Of a DNA stretch of 64,000 nt, positions 17,496 to 26,795 are shown piece by piece. The first letter of the stretch is position 1. Each line of letters opens with the position of its first letter. Both the position numbers and the translations under genes were made by a program. The stretch spans positions 35,906 through 99,905 of the forward strand of contig NZ_JAPDMV010000005.1 of assembly GCF_026319305.1 (NCBI RefSeq), in the 5' to 3' direction. A model generated the notes under the pieces. The model saw only the letters and a list, made by a program, of their open reading frames with translations, ran no database searches and was not told the origin of the DNA. The stretch is from Methylophaga sp. OBS4 (GTDB lineage Bacteria > Pseudomonadota > Gammaproteobacteria > Nitrosococcales > Methylophagaceae).

Positions 17496-19508
17496 TCAGA
17501 CTTTGAAGCGTTGAACAATGCTTTCCATTTCTGATGCCAGTTTTGCCAATTCATTACTGGCGAGAGCGATTTGTTCCGTACCCATGAGATTTTCAGAAGA
17601 TAAATCATACACATGCGTGACATTGCGGTTGATTTCTTCAGACACCAAGCCTTGTTCCTCTGCGGCACTGGCGACATGGGTACTCATATCAGAAATCTGG
17701 GTCATGGATTCAACGATATTGTGCATGGATTGGGTCGCTGATTCGGTGCCCTGAGAAACATTCTGTGCATTTTCTTTTTCAGCTAACATGACATCAGCTG
17801 CTTGTTTAGTGTGTTGCTGCAGGTTTTCTATCATGGCTTCAATTTGTATGGCAGAGTCCTGTGTTCGTGTGGCTAATACGCGTACTTCGTCAGCAACAAC
17901 GGCAAAGCCACGGCCATGTTCACCCGCCCGCGCTGCTTCAATAGCAGCATTTAATGCCAACAGATTAGTCTGTTCAGCCACGCCTTTAATGACCGTTAGT
18001 ACCGAACCGATTTCCTGACTGCTTTGTGTCAGTTCCTGCATCGCAATGACAGCATTACCGACGCCATCGGCAAGTTTATTAATCGAACGAATGGTGTCAT
18101 CAATGACTGTCTGACTGGAGAGGCTGTCATTTGTAGCATTCTTGACCTCGGCAGCCAGCATTTCGGCATTTTTTGCGATCTCTTTGACTGTACTTGACAT
18201 TTCGTTCATCGCCGTGGTGATTTGTTCTGATTGGTTTTGTTGTTCAAGTGAATTTGTTTTGGCTTGACTGGTGGTTGAAGATAACTCTTCAGAAGCAGTG
18301 GCTAATAATGACGCATTATCACGTAACTGATTGACCATGCCATTCAAGTGTTTGGTCATTTTGTTGAGGGCATCAACGATTTGGCTAGATTCATCCTGTG
18401 TGCTTGATTGGACCTCAATAGTCAGATCACCATTTGCAATCTGATCGGTAGCCTGAACCAAGTTTTGAATGACATCAATGGTTGAGCGATAAAAGCCGAT
18501 AAACAGATAAATTGAAATGGATAACGCAGCGATAATGATAAGAATGAGCATGATGCGTTCTGATTTCAGACGATCGATACGCTCCTGTAAAAGTGTATCC
18601 AGAACAGGAACCAGAGCATCATATAACTTGTAATTGGCGGCGATGGCTTGCGTACCGGATTCGAAGACATCTTTGGAGTTGACAGAAATAAAGTCACTCA
18701 TCAAAAATTGTTCATTGATTATATTAATAAACTTATTGAATGCCGCGATTCTATTTTCAAGAAAAGTATCTAAAACAGATTCAAGTTCTGGATTTTCATG
18801 TGATGCACGATTAAGAGCCTTATCAGCTGATTCAGAGTCACTTAGAATATTGCTGAAAAAGGTAATCAACTGTGTTTTTTCATCTTGGCTGATCTGTCGC
18901 TGAGATGCGAGACCAGAAGCTAAGCCACGCATCTGCCCCAGGTTCTCGGTTACTTTAGGAAGCCGGTAGACCAAGGCTTCGATAATAAAAGAAGTATCAA
19001 GTGCTGGATCAAGAATCAGTCCTGAACGATTACTGATAAGCTCGAATAGATTATATATTTTTGCAATGAGAATGGTGTGTTCTTGAAATACTTTCTCCGC
19101 TGGAGAACTAAAAGAGCTTGGTTCTATTTGTACCCAACTGTTTTTAATTCCATTCCAGAGTGCATCAATGTTCAATTCAGTGCCCATTTCAGCGTTAATT
19201 GTATCGATAGCACGTATTTGAGCTGATATTTCCTTTCGGGTATTGATGATGTCAGCTTGTAAACTGGTTTTACCACTATGATAGGTGTTTACAAGCCCGC
19301 GATGCTGGGCCAGTTTTTGGTATAAAGGACGAACAGTATCTATGTACTTTAATCCTTTTTGTTCCAGGATGCTTGCGTTAATTCCTGAGTTAAGATTGCT
19401 TGCCAAAATAACAAATGTAATGGTAAGCGGGAATAAAAAGATTGCTGCGATGACTGCCATCTTTTTTGGATAGGATAATTTACTCATAAGTGCAATGGAG
19501 AAACGCAT
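17496..19508 (-). CDS. Methyl-accepting chemotaxis protein with NIT-like sensor
   Basis: A 670-residue transmembrane chemoreceptor. TM1 lies at about residues 17-37. A large periplasmic helical domain (about 40-320) resembles the nitrate/nitrite-sensing NIT domain (YQKLAQHRGLVNTYHSG and later ETRGL-like helices). TM2 follows at about 323-345, then a HAMP region and the cytoplasmic signalling domain. The conserved hairpin tip EQTNLLALNAAIEAARAGE, followed by GRGFAVVADEVR, is complete and should contact CheA/CheW. No che genes are nearby. The gene is more AT-rich than its left neighbours. It lies 14 bases downstream of the GGDEF-EAL gene on the same strand, so the two are probably one transcript. 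Confidence 0.93.
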   Translation of the reverse strand: MRFSIALMSKLSYPKKMAVIAAIFLFPLTITFVILASNLNSGINASILEQKGLKYIDTVRPLYQKLAQHRGLVNTYHSGKTSLQADIINTRKEISAQIRAIDTINAEMGTELNIDALWNGIKNSWVQIEPSSFSSPAEKVFQEHTILIAKIYNLFELISNRSGLILDPALDTSFIIEALVYRLPKVTENLGQMRGLASGLASQRQISQDEKTQLITFFSNILSDSESADKALNRASHENPELESVLDTFLENRIAAFNKFINIINEQFLMSDFISVNSKDVFESGTQAIAANYKLYDALVPVLDTLLQERIDRLKSERIMLILIIIAALSISIYLFIGFYRSTIDVIQNLVQATDQIANGDLTIEVQSSTQDESSQIVDALNKMTKHLNGMVNQLRDNASLLATASEELSSTTSQAKTNSLEQQNQSEQITTAMNEMSSTVKEIAKNAEMLAAEVKNATNDSLSSQTVIDDTIRSINKLADGVGNAVIAMQELTQSSQEIGSVLTVIKGVAEQTNLLALNAAIEAARAGEHGRGFAVVADEVRVLATRTQDSAIQIEAMIENLQQHTKQAADVMLAEKENAQNVSQGTESATQSMHNIVESMTQISDMSTHVASAAEEQGLVSEEINRNVTHVYDLSSENLMGTEQIALASNELAKLASEMESIVQRFKV

Positions 19509-19522
19509 AATAAAATCCTTTA

Positions 19523-22126
19523 TTATTGAGTAAGTGTAATTATTTTGTCGTTTAATATATAACGGTCAGTGAATTCATTTGTTGGCATTGGTTTGGCATA
19601 ATAATACCCTTGTGCATAGTCACAGCCGAGTTCATCAAGTATCTGCTTCTGATCTTCATTTTCTATCCCTTCAGCTAGCGTTTTCATGCCAAGATTATGA
19701 GCGAGTTCGATTGTGGCCATAACGATAGATTGGTCAGTTTTAGATGTGGTTATATGATCAATAAAACTTTTGTCAATTTTTAGCTTATCAGCGTTGAATC
19801 TTCTTAAGTAGGCAAGTGATGAATAGCCTGTGCCAAAATCATCTATTGATACTGAAATGCCAAAAGATTTTAATTTCAAAATGTTCTGCAATGCCTTGTC
19901 AGGATCATTCATAAGACCAGTTTCAGTTATTTCCAGCTCAATATATTTTGATTCGATATTATTGTTTTCAATGCTATCTTTCATCCAGATTGAAAATAAG
20001 GGGTTTTCCAGTGTTTGGGATGAAATATTGATAGCGATTCTGCCGCTGAATTTTGCAATAATGTTACATTCAAATAAATAATTAAGACTGTGCTCTATCA
20101 CCCACTTGTCAAGTTTAAATATCAATCCTTTATTTTCAGCAAGTGTAATAAATTCAGCTGGAGAAACATTTCCCAATATATTGTCGTGCCATCTGAGTAA
20201 TGCTTCAGCACCAATGAGTGTATTATCTTTAAGTGAAAACTGTGGCTGGAGGTGTATGTTGATGCCTTCAGAAGTTGATAGCGCCAGTTCAAGTCGTTGC
20301 AGTATCAATAGCTCTCTCTGAAGCTGTGATTCCATATCTTCATTATATATACAGTATGGGAGATTATTCATTTTAGCTTGATGCATTGCAATATCAGCCC
20401 TGCGCAGAATATCCTGACTGGTTTTTCCGTGTTCGGGGAAGTGTGATATGCCTATAGAAGCGCTCATTATAAATTGATATTCATCAATAAATACAGGTAT
20501 GGATAATGTGTGATGTAAATCATTTACAAGCCTTGTTAGCTCAAGTCCCTCAATGAAAAGACTTATAATTACAAATTCATCACCACCGACACGCGCCACC
20601 AGAATCTGATCTTTACAGCATTCATTTAATCTATGGCTGACTGTTTTGAGTACGCTATCACCAATATTATGACCCTTGCTATCATTGATTCTTTTGAAGT
20701 TATTTAGGTCGACAAATAAAATACTAAAATTACGATTATTATTGTTTAGTAATGTTTTTAGCTGTTCGATAAATCTGTGTCGGTTAGGAAGTTCAGTCAG
20801 AGCGTCGCAATATGCCATTTTCTCTATACGTTGGTGAGCCTTTTTGAGCTCAGTGATATTATCTTTTACTGCCATGTAACCTTCAGTTTCTCCTGAGATA
20901 TTTTTTATCGGAGATATCTTGACGGACTCAGTAATTAGAGTTCCATCTTTGCATCGGTTAACAAGCTCTCCTGTCCAGGTAATGCCTTGGCTCAGGTTTT
21001 TCCATAAATCTTTATACACATATTCAGGAGTTTTATTTGACTGTAGAATCTTGGGTGTCTTTCCAATAACTTCTTCCGGTATGTATCCTGTTGTCTGTGT
21101 GAATGCCTCATTAACATAAATAATTTTTGTATTCAGATCTGTAATCAAAACAGTGCTATTACTTTGATTAACAGCCAATAATAGCTTTTTGGCTTTATTT
21201 TCGACCTCCTTATTCTGTGTAAATAAGCTATGCAGGCTCTCTCGCATCTGCTCTAAATGTGTTAATAATATTCCTATTTCACCCGGTTCATTATTGTTGT
21301 TTATTGGGTTGCTCCAGTCGCCATTGCTCACTGTTTCAGCAAACCTGATAACTCTCTTGACAACTGTTCTTATATAGTTGATGGTGCTGACTGAAAATAA
21401 ACTCGCTGCGATGATACATATCAATGTGGCAGTTAATAGAGTTACTAAAGTGTTTTTATAATTGTTATCAACTTGTGACAACAATTCCGCATCCTTATTG
21501 TCATTGAATTCGCGGATTCTATACAGTGATTCTACAGTTGCTGTTGCATTTTTTCTGATATCGCCCTGAATTATTTCAAACTCGCTACCTGTGATATATG
21601 CTTTATCTTGTCGCTGACTTGATATTAATGTTTTTAGCCATTCTTTTCGGCGTTTTTGAAATTCATTTATAAGGTTTATTTCAGCTTTAGTTTGGCTTGT
21701 TTTTATCAGGTCTTCGATAGTTTTAGTGATTTTGTTTATATTTCTGTTTATTTTGCTTATTATATTTTTATTGTTTAATAAGTCATGCGGGAGAATTCGC
21801 TGCTGACTAGGCTGGTTTAATGATATTGCCAGGCTATAGTTTTCATTTAGTAACTGGGATATTTTTGTGATTTTTATGGCTTTATTGTTTCGTATATTAG
21901 ACTGCTCGTAAATGCTGTTATAGAGGTTGCTCAGTCCGCTCCATGAGGTAATTGAAATTGCAGCGATTAAAATAATTACGACACAACTGTATAGCCATAA
22001 CCACCTGGCAAACCCCATTCGATACTGCAAAGCCTGGCGGAATATAGATAGTATCATCGAGTTATGCCTGTTCTTCCTATTCAACTCTCCACTCCGTTCT
22101 GTCCATAAACTATTCAGGCAGCACAT
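19523..22126 (-). CDS. PAS-GGDEF-EAL membrane protein, c-di-GMP turnover
   Basis: An 867-residue sensor-type enzyme: TM1 near residues 42-65, a periplasmic helical sensor, TM2 near 225-247, a HAMP-like linker, a PAS domain (about 315-430), GGDEF near residue 513 and EAL near residue 640. The GGDEF motif is intact (VARVGGDEFV) but has no RxxD inhibitory site before it. The EAL domain keeps EALLRW, the E of ELEITETG, and DDFGTGYSSL, so phosphodiesterase activity is likely. The start shown is the longest; an ATG at residue 24 (MILSIF) has a better AGG upstream. The gene is strongly AT-rich compared with the window and is linked to the chemoreceptor downstream. Confidence 0.93.
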   Translation of the reverse strand: MCCLNSLWTERSGELNRKNRHNSMILSIFRQALQYRMGFARWLWLYSCVVIILIAAISITSWSGLSNLYNSIYEQSNIRNNKAIKITKISQLLNENYSLAISLNQPSQQRILPHDLLNNKNIISKINRNINKITKTIEDLIKTSQTKAEINLINEFQKRRKEWLKTLISSQRQDKAYITGSEFEIIQGDIRKNATATVESLYRIREFNDNKDAELLSQVDNNYKNTLVTLLTATLICIIAASLFSVSTINYIRTVVKRVIRFAETVSNGDWSNPINNNNEPGEIGILLTHLEQMRESLHSLFTQNKEVENKAKKLLLAVNQSNSTVLITDLNTKIIYVNEAFTQTTGYIPEEVIGKTPKILQSNKTPEYVYKDLWKNLSQGITWTGELVNRCKDGTLITESVKISPIKNISGETEGYMAVKDNITELKKAHQRIEKMAYCDALTELPNRHRFIEQLKTLLNNNNRNFSILFVDLNNFKRINDSKGHNIGDSVLKTVSHRLNECCKDQILVARVGGDEFVIISLFIEGLELTRLVNDLHHTLSIPVFIDEYQFIMSASIGISHFPEHGKTSQDILRRADIAMHQAKMNNLPYCIYNEDMESQLQRELLILQRLELALSTSEGINIHLQPQFSLKDNTLIGAEALLRWHDNILGNVSPAEFITLAENKGLIFKLDKWVIEHSLNYLFECNIIAKFSGRIAINISSQTLENPLFSIWMKDSIENNNIESKYIELEITETGLMNDPDKALQNILKLKSFGISVSIDDFGTGYSSLAYLRRFNADKLKIDKSFIDHITTSKTDQSIVMATIELAHNLGMKTLAEGIENEDQKQILDELGCDYAQGYYYAKPMPTNEFTDRYILNDKIITLTQ

Positions 22127-22487
22127 TTTTTTGTTAATCTTTTAATTTTACTTTTAATTTACAAGTCTGAATATCCTCCAATTGAACTAAGGTTACCGTC
22201 CGGATGAACTAGTTCTTTTAGTGCTATGCAGCGGAAAGCATTGCTTTAATTGCTGTCCATTATTTCTCAAGCTATTTCCTTTTTCTGTCACACGTCATTC
22301 TGCTGGACAAACATCAGAACACAGCAAGGAATGGATATATCGGTTTTAATCCTAAATCGAATGTTCCATGCACGCTATCGCAATGCTCAATGTCATGCAC
22401 TTTGTGCATTTCGAACTGTCCGTGTAGATGCTTTTCCGCAGCGGAATCAGTTACTATGGCTGCTGTTGCTTTCACCAGGGACGGATT
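22127..22487. other. Divergent intergenic region between the c-di-GMP gene and comM
   Basis: A 361-base gap. The left third is very AT-rich (runs of T and TTTTAATTT) and would hold the promoter of the leftward c-di-GMP/chemoreceptor transcript. The rest is of average composition. A small TGCACTTTGTGCA palindrome lies near 22400. I see no convincing gene or RNA here. Confidence 0.5.
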
Positions 22488-23996
22488 ATGAGTATCGCGA
22501 CAGTTCACAGCCGGGCGATGACCGGCGTACAGGCGCAACCTGTAACGGTTGAAGTGCATTTGTCCAACGGGCTGCCCAGTTTATCGATTGTGGGTATGGC
22601 CGAGACGGCAGTGAAAGAGAGTAAAGACAGGGTGCGCAGTGCTTTACTCAATTCACAGTTCAATTTTCCGCAGCAGCGGATCACCATCAATCTGGCGCCG
22701 GCCGATCTGCCAAAAGAAGGCGGGCGGTTTGATTTACCGATAGCACTGGGTATTCTGGCCGCTTCGGGGCAGATCCCACTGGCTTCGTTGCAAGATAAAG
22801 AGTTTATCGGTGAGTTGGGATTAACCGGTGAATGCCGGCCGGTGCGAGGCGTATTGCCAACGGCTCTGGCGGCAGCCAAAGCGAAACGTGCTTTGGTGTT
22901 ACCGGCAGCGAATGCCGAGGAAGCGGCATTAATTGAGCAGGCTGAGAATTATGGCGCTGTCAGCTTATTAGAAGTCTGTGCCCATTTGCATGGGCAGCAA
23001 CCCTTATCCTTGTCGCAAGCAGAAGCGAAACCATTTTCAGCGAATTATCCGGATTTGATTGATGTGCGAGGTCAGGGTCATGCACGACGGGCGCTGGAAA
23101 TTGCCGCAGCAGGATCGCATAGCCTGCTTTTGTCTGGGCCGCCCGGCACCGGCAAAACCATGTTGGCGAGTCGTTTGCCCGGCATTTTGACTGAAATGAA
23201 TGAGCAGGAAGCGGTGGAAACCGCAACCATACATTCGATTGCATCAAAAGGCTTTGATGTCGAGCAGTGGCAGCAACGTCCGTTCAGAACGCCGCACCAT
23301 ACCGCTTCGGCCGTGGCGTTGGTGGGTGGCGGCAGTCAGCCGCGTCCCGGTGAAATCTCACTTGCGCATCATGGGGTGTTATTTCTGGATGAACTGCCCG
23401 AATTTGACCGGCGTGTGTTGGAAGTACTGCGGGAACCGATAGAATCTGGCAAGATCACCATCTCGCGCGCCGCCAATCAGGCCGAATTTCCGGCCCGGTT
23501 TCAGCTGGTGGCCGCGATGAACCCTTGTCCCTGTGGCTATCTGGGCGATGCCCGCTGCCGTTGTACCGAGGATCAGGTGCGCCGTTATCGCGGCAAAGTG
23601 TCAGGGCCGTTGATGGATCGTATTGATATGCTGGTGGAAGTGCCGGCAGTGGATAAAACACTGCTGCGTAGCCAGACGGTTGACAGCAGTGCCGAGAGTT
23701 CCGCCCAGGTTCGAAAAAGGGTGAGCAGAGCCCGGCAGCGGCAATTGGAGCGGCAGGGCAAGGCGAATAATGTGTTGGAACAAAAAGAAATAGAGGTTTA
23801 TTGTCCCTTGAGTGACAGTGATTATCAGTTGGTAGAAAAGGCGATCAGCCGCCTGGGCCTGTCTGCACGGGCTTATCATCGTATCCTGAAAGTAGCGCGT
23901 ACTATTGCCGATCTGGCCAGCAGTGAGCAGATTCAAACGGCTCATTTGTCGGAAGCAATCGGTTATAGAAGGCTGGATACGGTGAGAAGTAATTGA
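22488..23996 (+). CDS. comM: ComM/YifB family Mg-chelatase-like AAA+ ATPase
   Basis: A 502-residue AAA+ helicase-like protein. ComM promotes branch migration during integration of DNA taken up in natural transformation. ATG 22488 is chosen because AGGGA precedes it and the protein then starts MSIATVHSRAMTG as in the family; a longer frame from 22428 has no ribosome site. The N-terminal Lon-like domain (GLPSLSIVGMAETAVKES) is followed by Walker A SGPPGTGKTM, Walker B LFLDELPEF and the zinc-like MNPCPCGY...C.C region. Its stop overlaps the TTG start of rep. Confidence 0.95.
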   Translation: MSIATVHSRAMTGVQAQPVTVEVHLSNGLPSLSIVGMAETAVKESKDRVRSALLNSQFNFPQQRITINLAPADLPKEGGRFDLPIALGILAASGQIPLASLQDKEFIGELGLTGECRPVRGVLPTALAAAKAKRALVLPAANAEEAALIEQAENYGAVSLLEVCAHLHGQQPLSLSQAEAKPFSANYPDLIDVRGQGHARRALEIAAAGSHSLLLSGPPGTGKTMLASRLPGILTEMNEQEAVETATIHSIASKGFDVEQWQQRPFRTPHHTASAVALVGGGSQPRPGEISLAHHGVLFLDELPEFDRRVLEVLREPIESGKITISRAANQAEFPARFQLVAAMNPCPCGYLGDARCRCTEDQVRRYRGKVSGPLMDRIDMLVEVPAVDKTLLRSQTVDSSAESSAQVRKRVSRARQRQLERQGKANNVLEQKEIEVYCPLSDSDYQLVEKAISRLGLSARAYHRILKVARTIADLASSEQIQTAHLSEAIGYRRLDTVRSN

Positions 23997-26008
23997 ATGA
24001 TCTGAATCCGCAACAGCGGGAAGCTGTGCGTCATATCGATGGACCTCTGTTAGTGCTGGCCGGTGCCGGTAGTGGTAAAACACGGGTAATCACCCGCAAG
24101 ATTGCTTACCTTATCGAGCAGTGCGGGATTGCCGCTAAAAATATTGCTGCGGTGACCTTTACCAATAAAGCCGCCCGTGAGATGAAAACCCGGGTCGCCG
24201 AGTTGATGAGTAGCCGGCAAAAGGCGTCAGCACGCGGTTTGATGGTGTCGACTTTCCACACACTAGGCCTCAATATTCTGCGCCGTGAATATAAACATCT
24301 CGGCTATCGTAGCGGTTTTTCGATATTTGATCAGCATGACAGTTTGGCGGTATTGCGCGACTTGATGGGGCGTGATTTTGCCGCGGACAGTGAACATGCC
24401 GAGCAGGTGCAGTGGCAGATTTCGGAATGGAAAAACCAGATGATGCTGCCCGAACAAGCGCTGCAGATTGCAGAAGCAGGCACCCAGATGTCGGCGGCCA
24501 AAGTGTATCCACGTTATGTTGCGGCCTTGCAGGCGTACAACGCGGTCGATTTTGATGATCTGATTTTGAAGCCGGTATTGCTGTTTAGAAATCATAACGA
24601 TGTGTTAAAGAAATGGCAGGCACGGATTCACTATCTGCTGGTGGATGAATATCAGGACACCAATGGCTGCCAGTACGAACTGGTCAAACAACTGGTCGGC
24701 ATCCGCGAAGCTTTGACTGTAGTGGGGGATGATGATCAGTCGGTGTATTCATGGCGCGGTGCGCGGCCGGAGAATCTGGCACAACTGCAGCAGGATTACC
24801 CGCGGCTGAAACTGATCAAACTGGAGCAGAATTACCGCTCAATGGGACGTATTTTGCGGGTGGCCAATACGCTTATCAGCAACAATCCCCACGTATTCGA
24901 AAAACGTCTGTGGAGTGCGATGGGGGAAGGCGATCCCATCCGCGTTATTGGTTGTCGCGATGATGATCATGAGTCGGATAAAATCGTTTCCGAGCTGCTG
25001 TATCACAAGCTCAAACATCAGGCGAGTTTCAAGGATTATGCGATTTTATATCGCAGCAATCACCAGTCGCGACCGATTGAACGGGTCTTACGCGAACATA
25101 ATGTGCCTTATTTTCTCACCGGCGGCACTTCGTTTTTCTCGCGGGTCGAGGTCAAAGACATCATGGCCTACCTGCGCCTGCTGGCCAATCAGGACGACGA
25201 TAATGCCTTTCTGCGCGTGATTAACACGCCCAGACGCGGTATCGGCGCCAGTACGTTACAGACAGTGGGTAATTATGCGGCAGAGCGTAAAACCAGCATG
25301 TTCGGTGCCTGCTTTGAAATGGGCTTGGGCGAACAACTCTCAGCCAAAGCGATGGCGAAGCTGGAGCATTTTGCCAACTGGCTGGTGGATATTGCTGACC
25401 GCGCCAAACGCGGCAATTTGATGGATGCGATTCGCGATATGGTGGAAGAAATCGAATACCGCGGCTGGCTGGAAGAAGTCTGCGGTGATCCGAACCAGGC
25501 ACAGCGGCGCATGGAAAATGTCGAAGAATTGTTGAGCTGGATCGACCGCATTATTGAGCAGGACACTGAAGAAAAAAGTATCGGTGATATTGCCGCCAGG
25601 CTGACTTTGATGGATATTCTGGATCGGCAGGAAGATGAGAACCAGGCCGATGCGGTGCATCTGATGACCTTACATGCGGCAAAAGGTCTCGAGTTTCCTC
25701 ATGTGTTTATGATCGGCATGGAAGAGGAGATTCTGCCGCACCGCACCAGTATCGAGGAAGGCACGATTGAAGAAGAACGGCGCCTGACTTATGTAGGTAT
25801 CACTCGTGCCCAGCGCAGCCTGGTGATGACCATGGCTAACAGTCGCAAGCGTTATGGTGAAAAAATGGAATGCGAGGAGAGCCGTTTTCTGCGTGAGTTG
25901 CCGCCAGAGGATTTAATCTGGATGTCTGAGAAAGCCCAGGCCGATCCGGAAGAAAGAAAAGAACGCGGCAAGGCGCATTTGTCCAATATTCGGGCCATGC
26001 TTAAGTAA
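23993..26008 (+). CDS. rep: ATP-dependent DNA helicase Rep
   Basis: A 671-residue SF1A 3'-5' helicase that helps replication forks pass bound proteins. Walker A is LAGAGSGKTRV (about residues 22-32), motif II is VDEYQDT, motif III VVGDDDQSVYSWRGA, and motif VI YVGITRAQRSL. The opening MNDLNPQQREAV matches Rep rather than UvrD. A TTG start at 23993 is required because the only nearby ATG is out of frame. The start overlaps the comM stop by two bases. Length is normal for Rep (673 in E. coli). Confidence 0.95.
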   Translation: MNDLNPQQREAVRHIDGPLLVLAGAGSGKTRVITRKIAYLIEQCGIAAKNIAAVTFTNKAAREMKTRVAELMSSRQKASARGLMVSTFHTLGLNILRREYKHLGYRSGFSIFDQHDSLAVLRDLMGRDFAADSEHAEQVQWQISEWKNQMMLPEQALQIAEAGTQMSAAKVYPRYVAALQAYNAVDFDDLILKPVLLFRNHNDVLKKWQARIHYLLVDEYQDTNGCQYELVKQLVGIREALTVVGDDDQSVYSWRGARPENLAQLQQDYPRLKLIKLEQNYRSMGRILRVANTLISNNPHVFEKRLWSAMGEGDPIRVIGCRDDDHESDKIVSELLYHKLKHQASFKDYAILYRSNHQSRPIERVLREHNVPYFLTGGTSFFSRVEVKDIMAYLRLLANQDDDNAFLRVINTPRRGIGASTLQTVGNYAAERKTSMFGACFEMGLGEQLSAKAMAKLEHFANWLVDIADRAKRGNLMDAIRDMVEEIEYRGWLEEVCGDPNQAQRRMENVEELLSWIDRIIEQDTEEKSIGDIAARLTLMDILDRQEDENQADAVHLMTLHAAKGLEFPHVFMIGMEEEILPHRTSIEEGTIEEERRLTYVGITRAQRSLVMTMANSRKRYGEKMECEESRFLRELPPEDLIWMSEKAQADPEERKERGKAHLSNIRAMLK

Positions 26009-26134
26009 TGAACGCGGCATTTGCCTGTTCAGCCCGGCATTTCACACAACTCTCCATCTGTTCACTACAGTACAATCATCAATCATTGTGAATCGGGCTC
26101 TGCGAACGTAGAACCATTTGAACGAGGACAACTC

Positions 26135-26650
26135 ATGAAAAAGCTTTTCTCTCTGCTTATGCTGGCTTTGCCGGCTGTGGCAAGTTCGCATGCCGTGTTT
26201 GAACAACCCCAGGTGACCAGTGGCAGTTATTACAAAGCGACGCTCGGTATTAGTCATGGCTGCGAGGGGGCGGCGACCACCAAAGTCTCTATTGAAATCC
26301 CGGAAGGTATTGAACACGCAAGACCGATGCCAAAAACAGGCTGGAAGATTGCTATCACCAGACAAGCGCTTAAAACACCTTATGAATCACACGGCCAAAC
26401 AGTGACAGAAGACGTCAGCACTATCACTTGGTATGGCGGTGAGTTAGCCGACGATTATTTTGACGAGTTCGTGTTCAAGGCCAAGGTCAGCGCCGATCCA
26501 CAAACATTATATTTGCCGGTCAGACAGACCTGTATTACCGGTGAAAACTATTGGCATGAGATCCCACAGGGCGACAAGAAATGGCACGAGTACGATGAGC
26601 CGGCACCGTTTCTGGAGGTGATTGCGCCGGAGACTTCACACCACCACTAA
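26135..26650 (+). CDS. YcnI-family (DUF1775) periplasmic copper-binding protein
   Basis: A 171-residue exported protein. ATG 26135 follows CGAGGA (26123-26128), and residues 1-18 are a signal peptide (KKLFSLLMLALPAVASS) cut before HAVFEQP. That puts a histidine at or very near the mature N-terminus, as in YcnI domains, where it helps bind Cu(II) with a conserved tryptophan (compare GWKIAI). Two cysteines (GCEGA and QTCITG) may form a disulfide. A His-rich end (SHHH) could add metal binding. The C-terminal membrane helix of Bacillus YcnI is absent. It precedes a TonB-dependent receptor, and a terminator separates the two. Confidence 0.88.
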   Translation: MKKLFSLLMLALPAVASSHAVFEQPQVTSGSYYKATLGISHGCEGAATTKVSIEIPEGIEHARPMPKTGWKIAITRQALKTPYESHGQTVTEDVSTITWYGGELADDYFDEFVFKAKVSADPQTLYLPVRQTCITGENYWHEIPQGDKKWHEYDEPAPFLEVIAPETSHHH

Positions 26651-26680
26651 TCGTCAATATTAGCCCATGCTTAAATGTGT

Positions 26681-26721
26681 TGGGTGATTTCACAAGGTTT
26701 GTGTGAAATCACCCATTTTTC
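26681..26721. terminator. Strong terminator after the YcnI-type gene
   Basis: A perfect 14-bp stem TGGGTGATTTCACA/TGTGAAATCACCCA with a 7-base loop is followed by TTTTTCT. It lies 30 bases past the stop and 75 bases ahead of the TonB-dependent receptor gene, so the receptor probably has its own promoter or depends on read-through. Confidence 0.9.
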
Positions 26722-26795
26722 TGTGATCATCCCGATATAAACTTTTGCCGTTTCCCTGTTTCATGCAGGATTTTGTCTTGTTAACGGAAGTTTAG

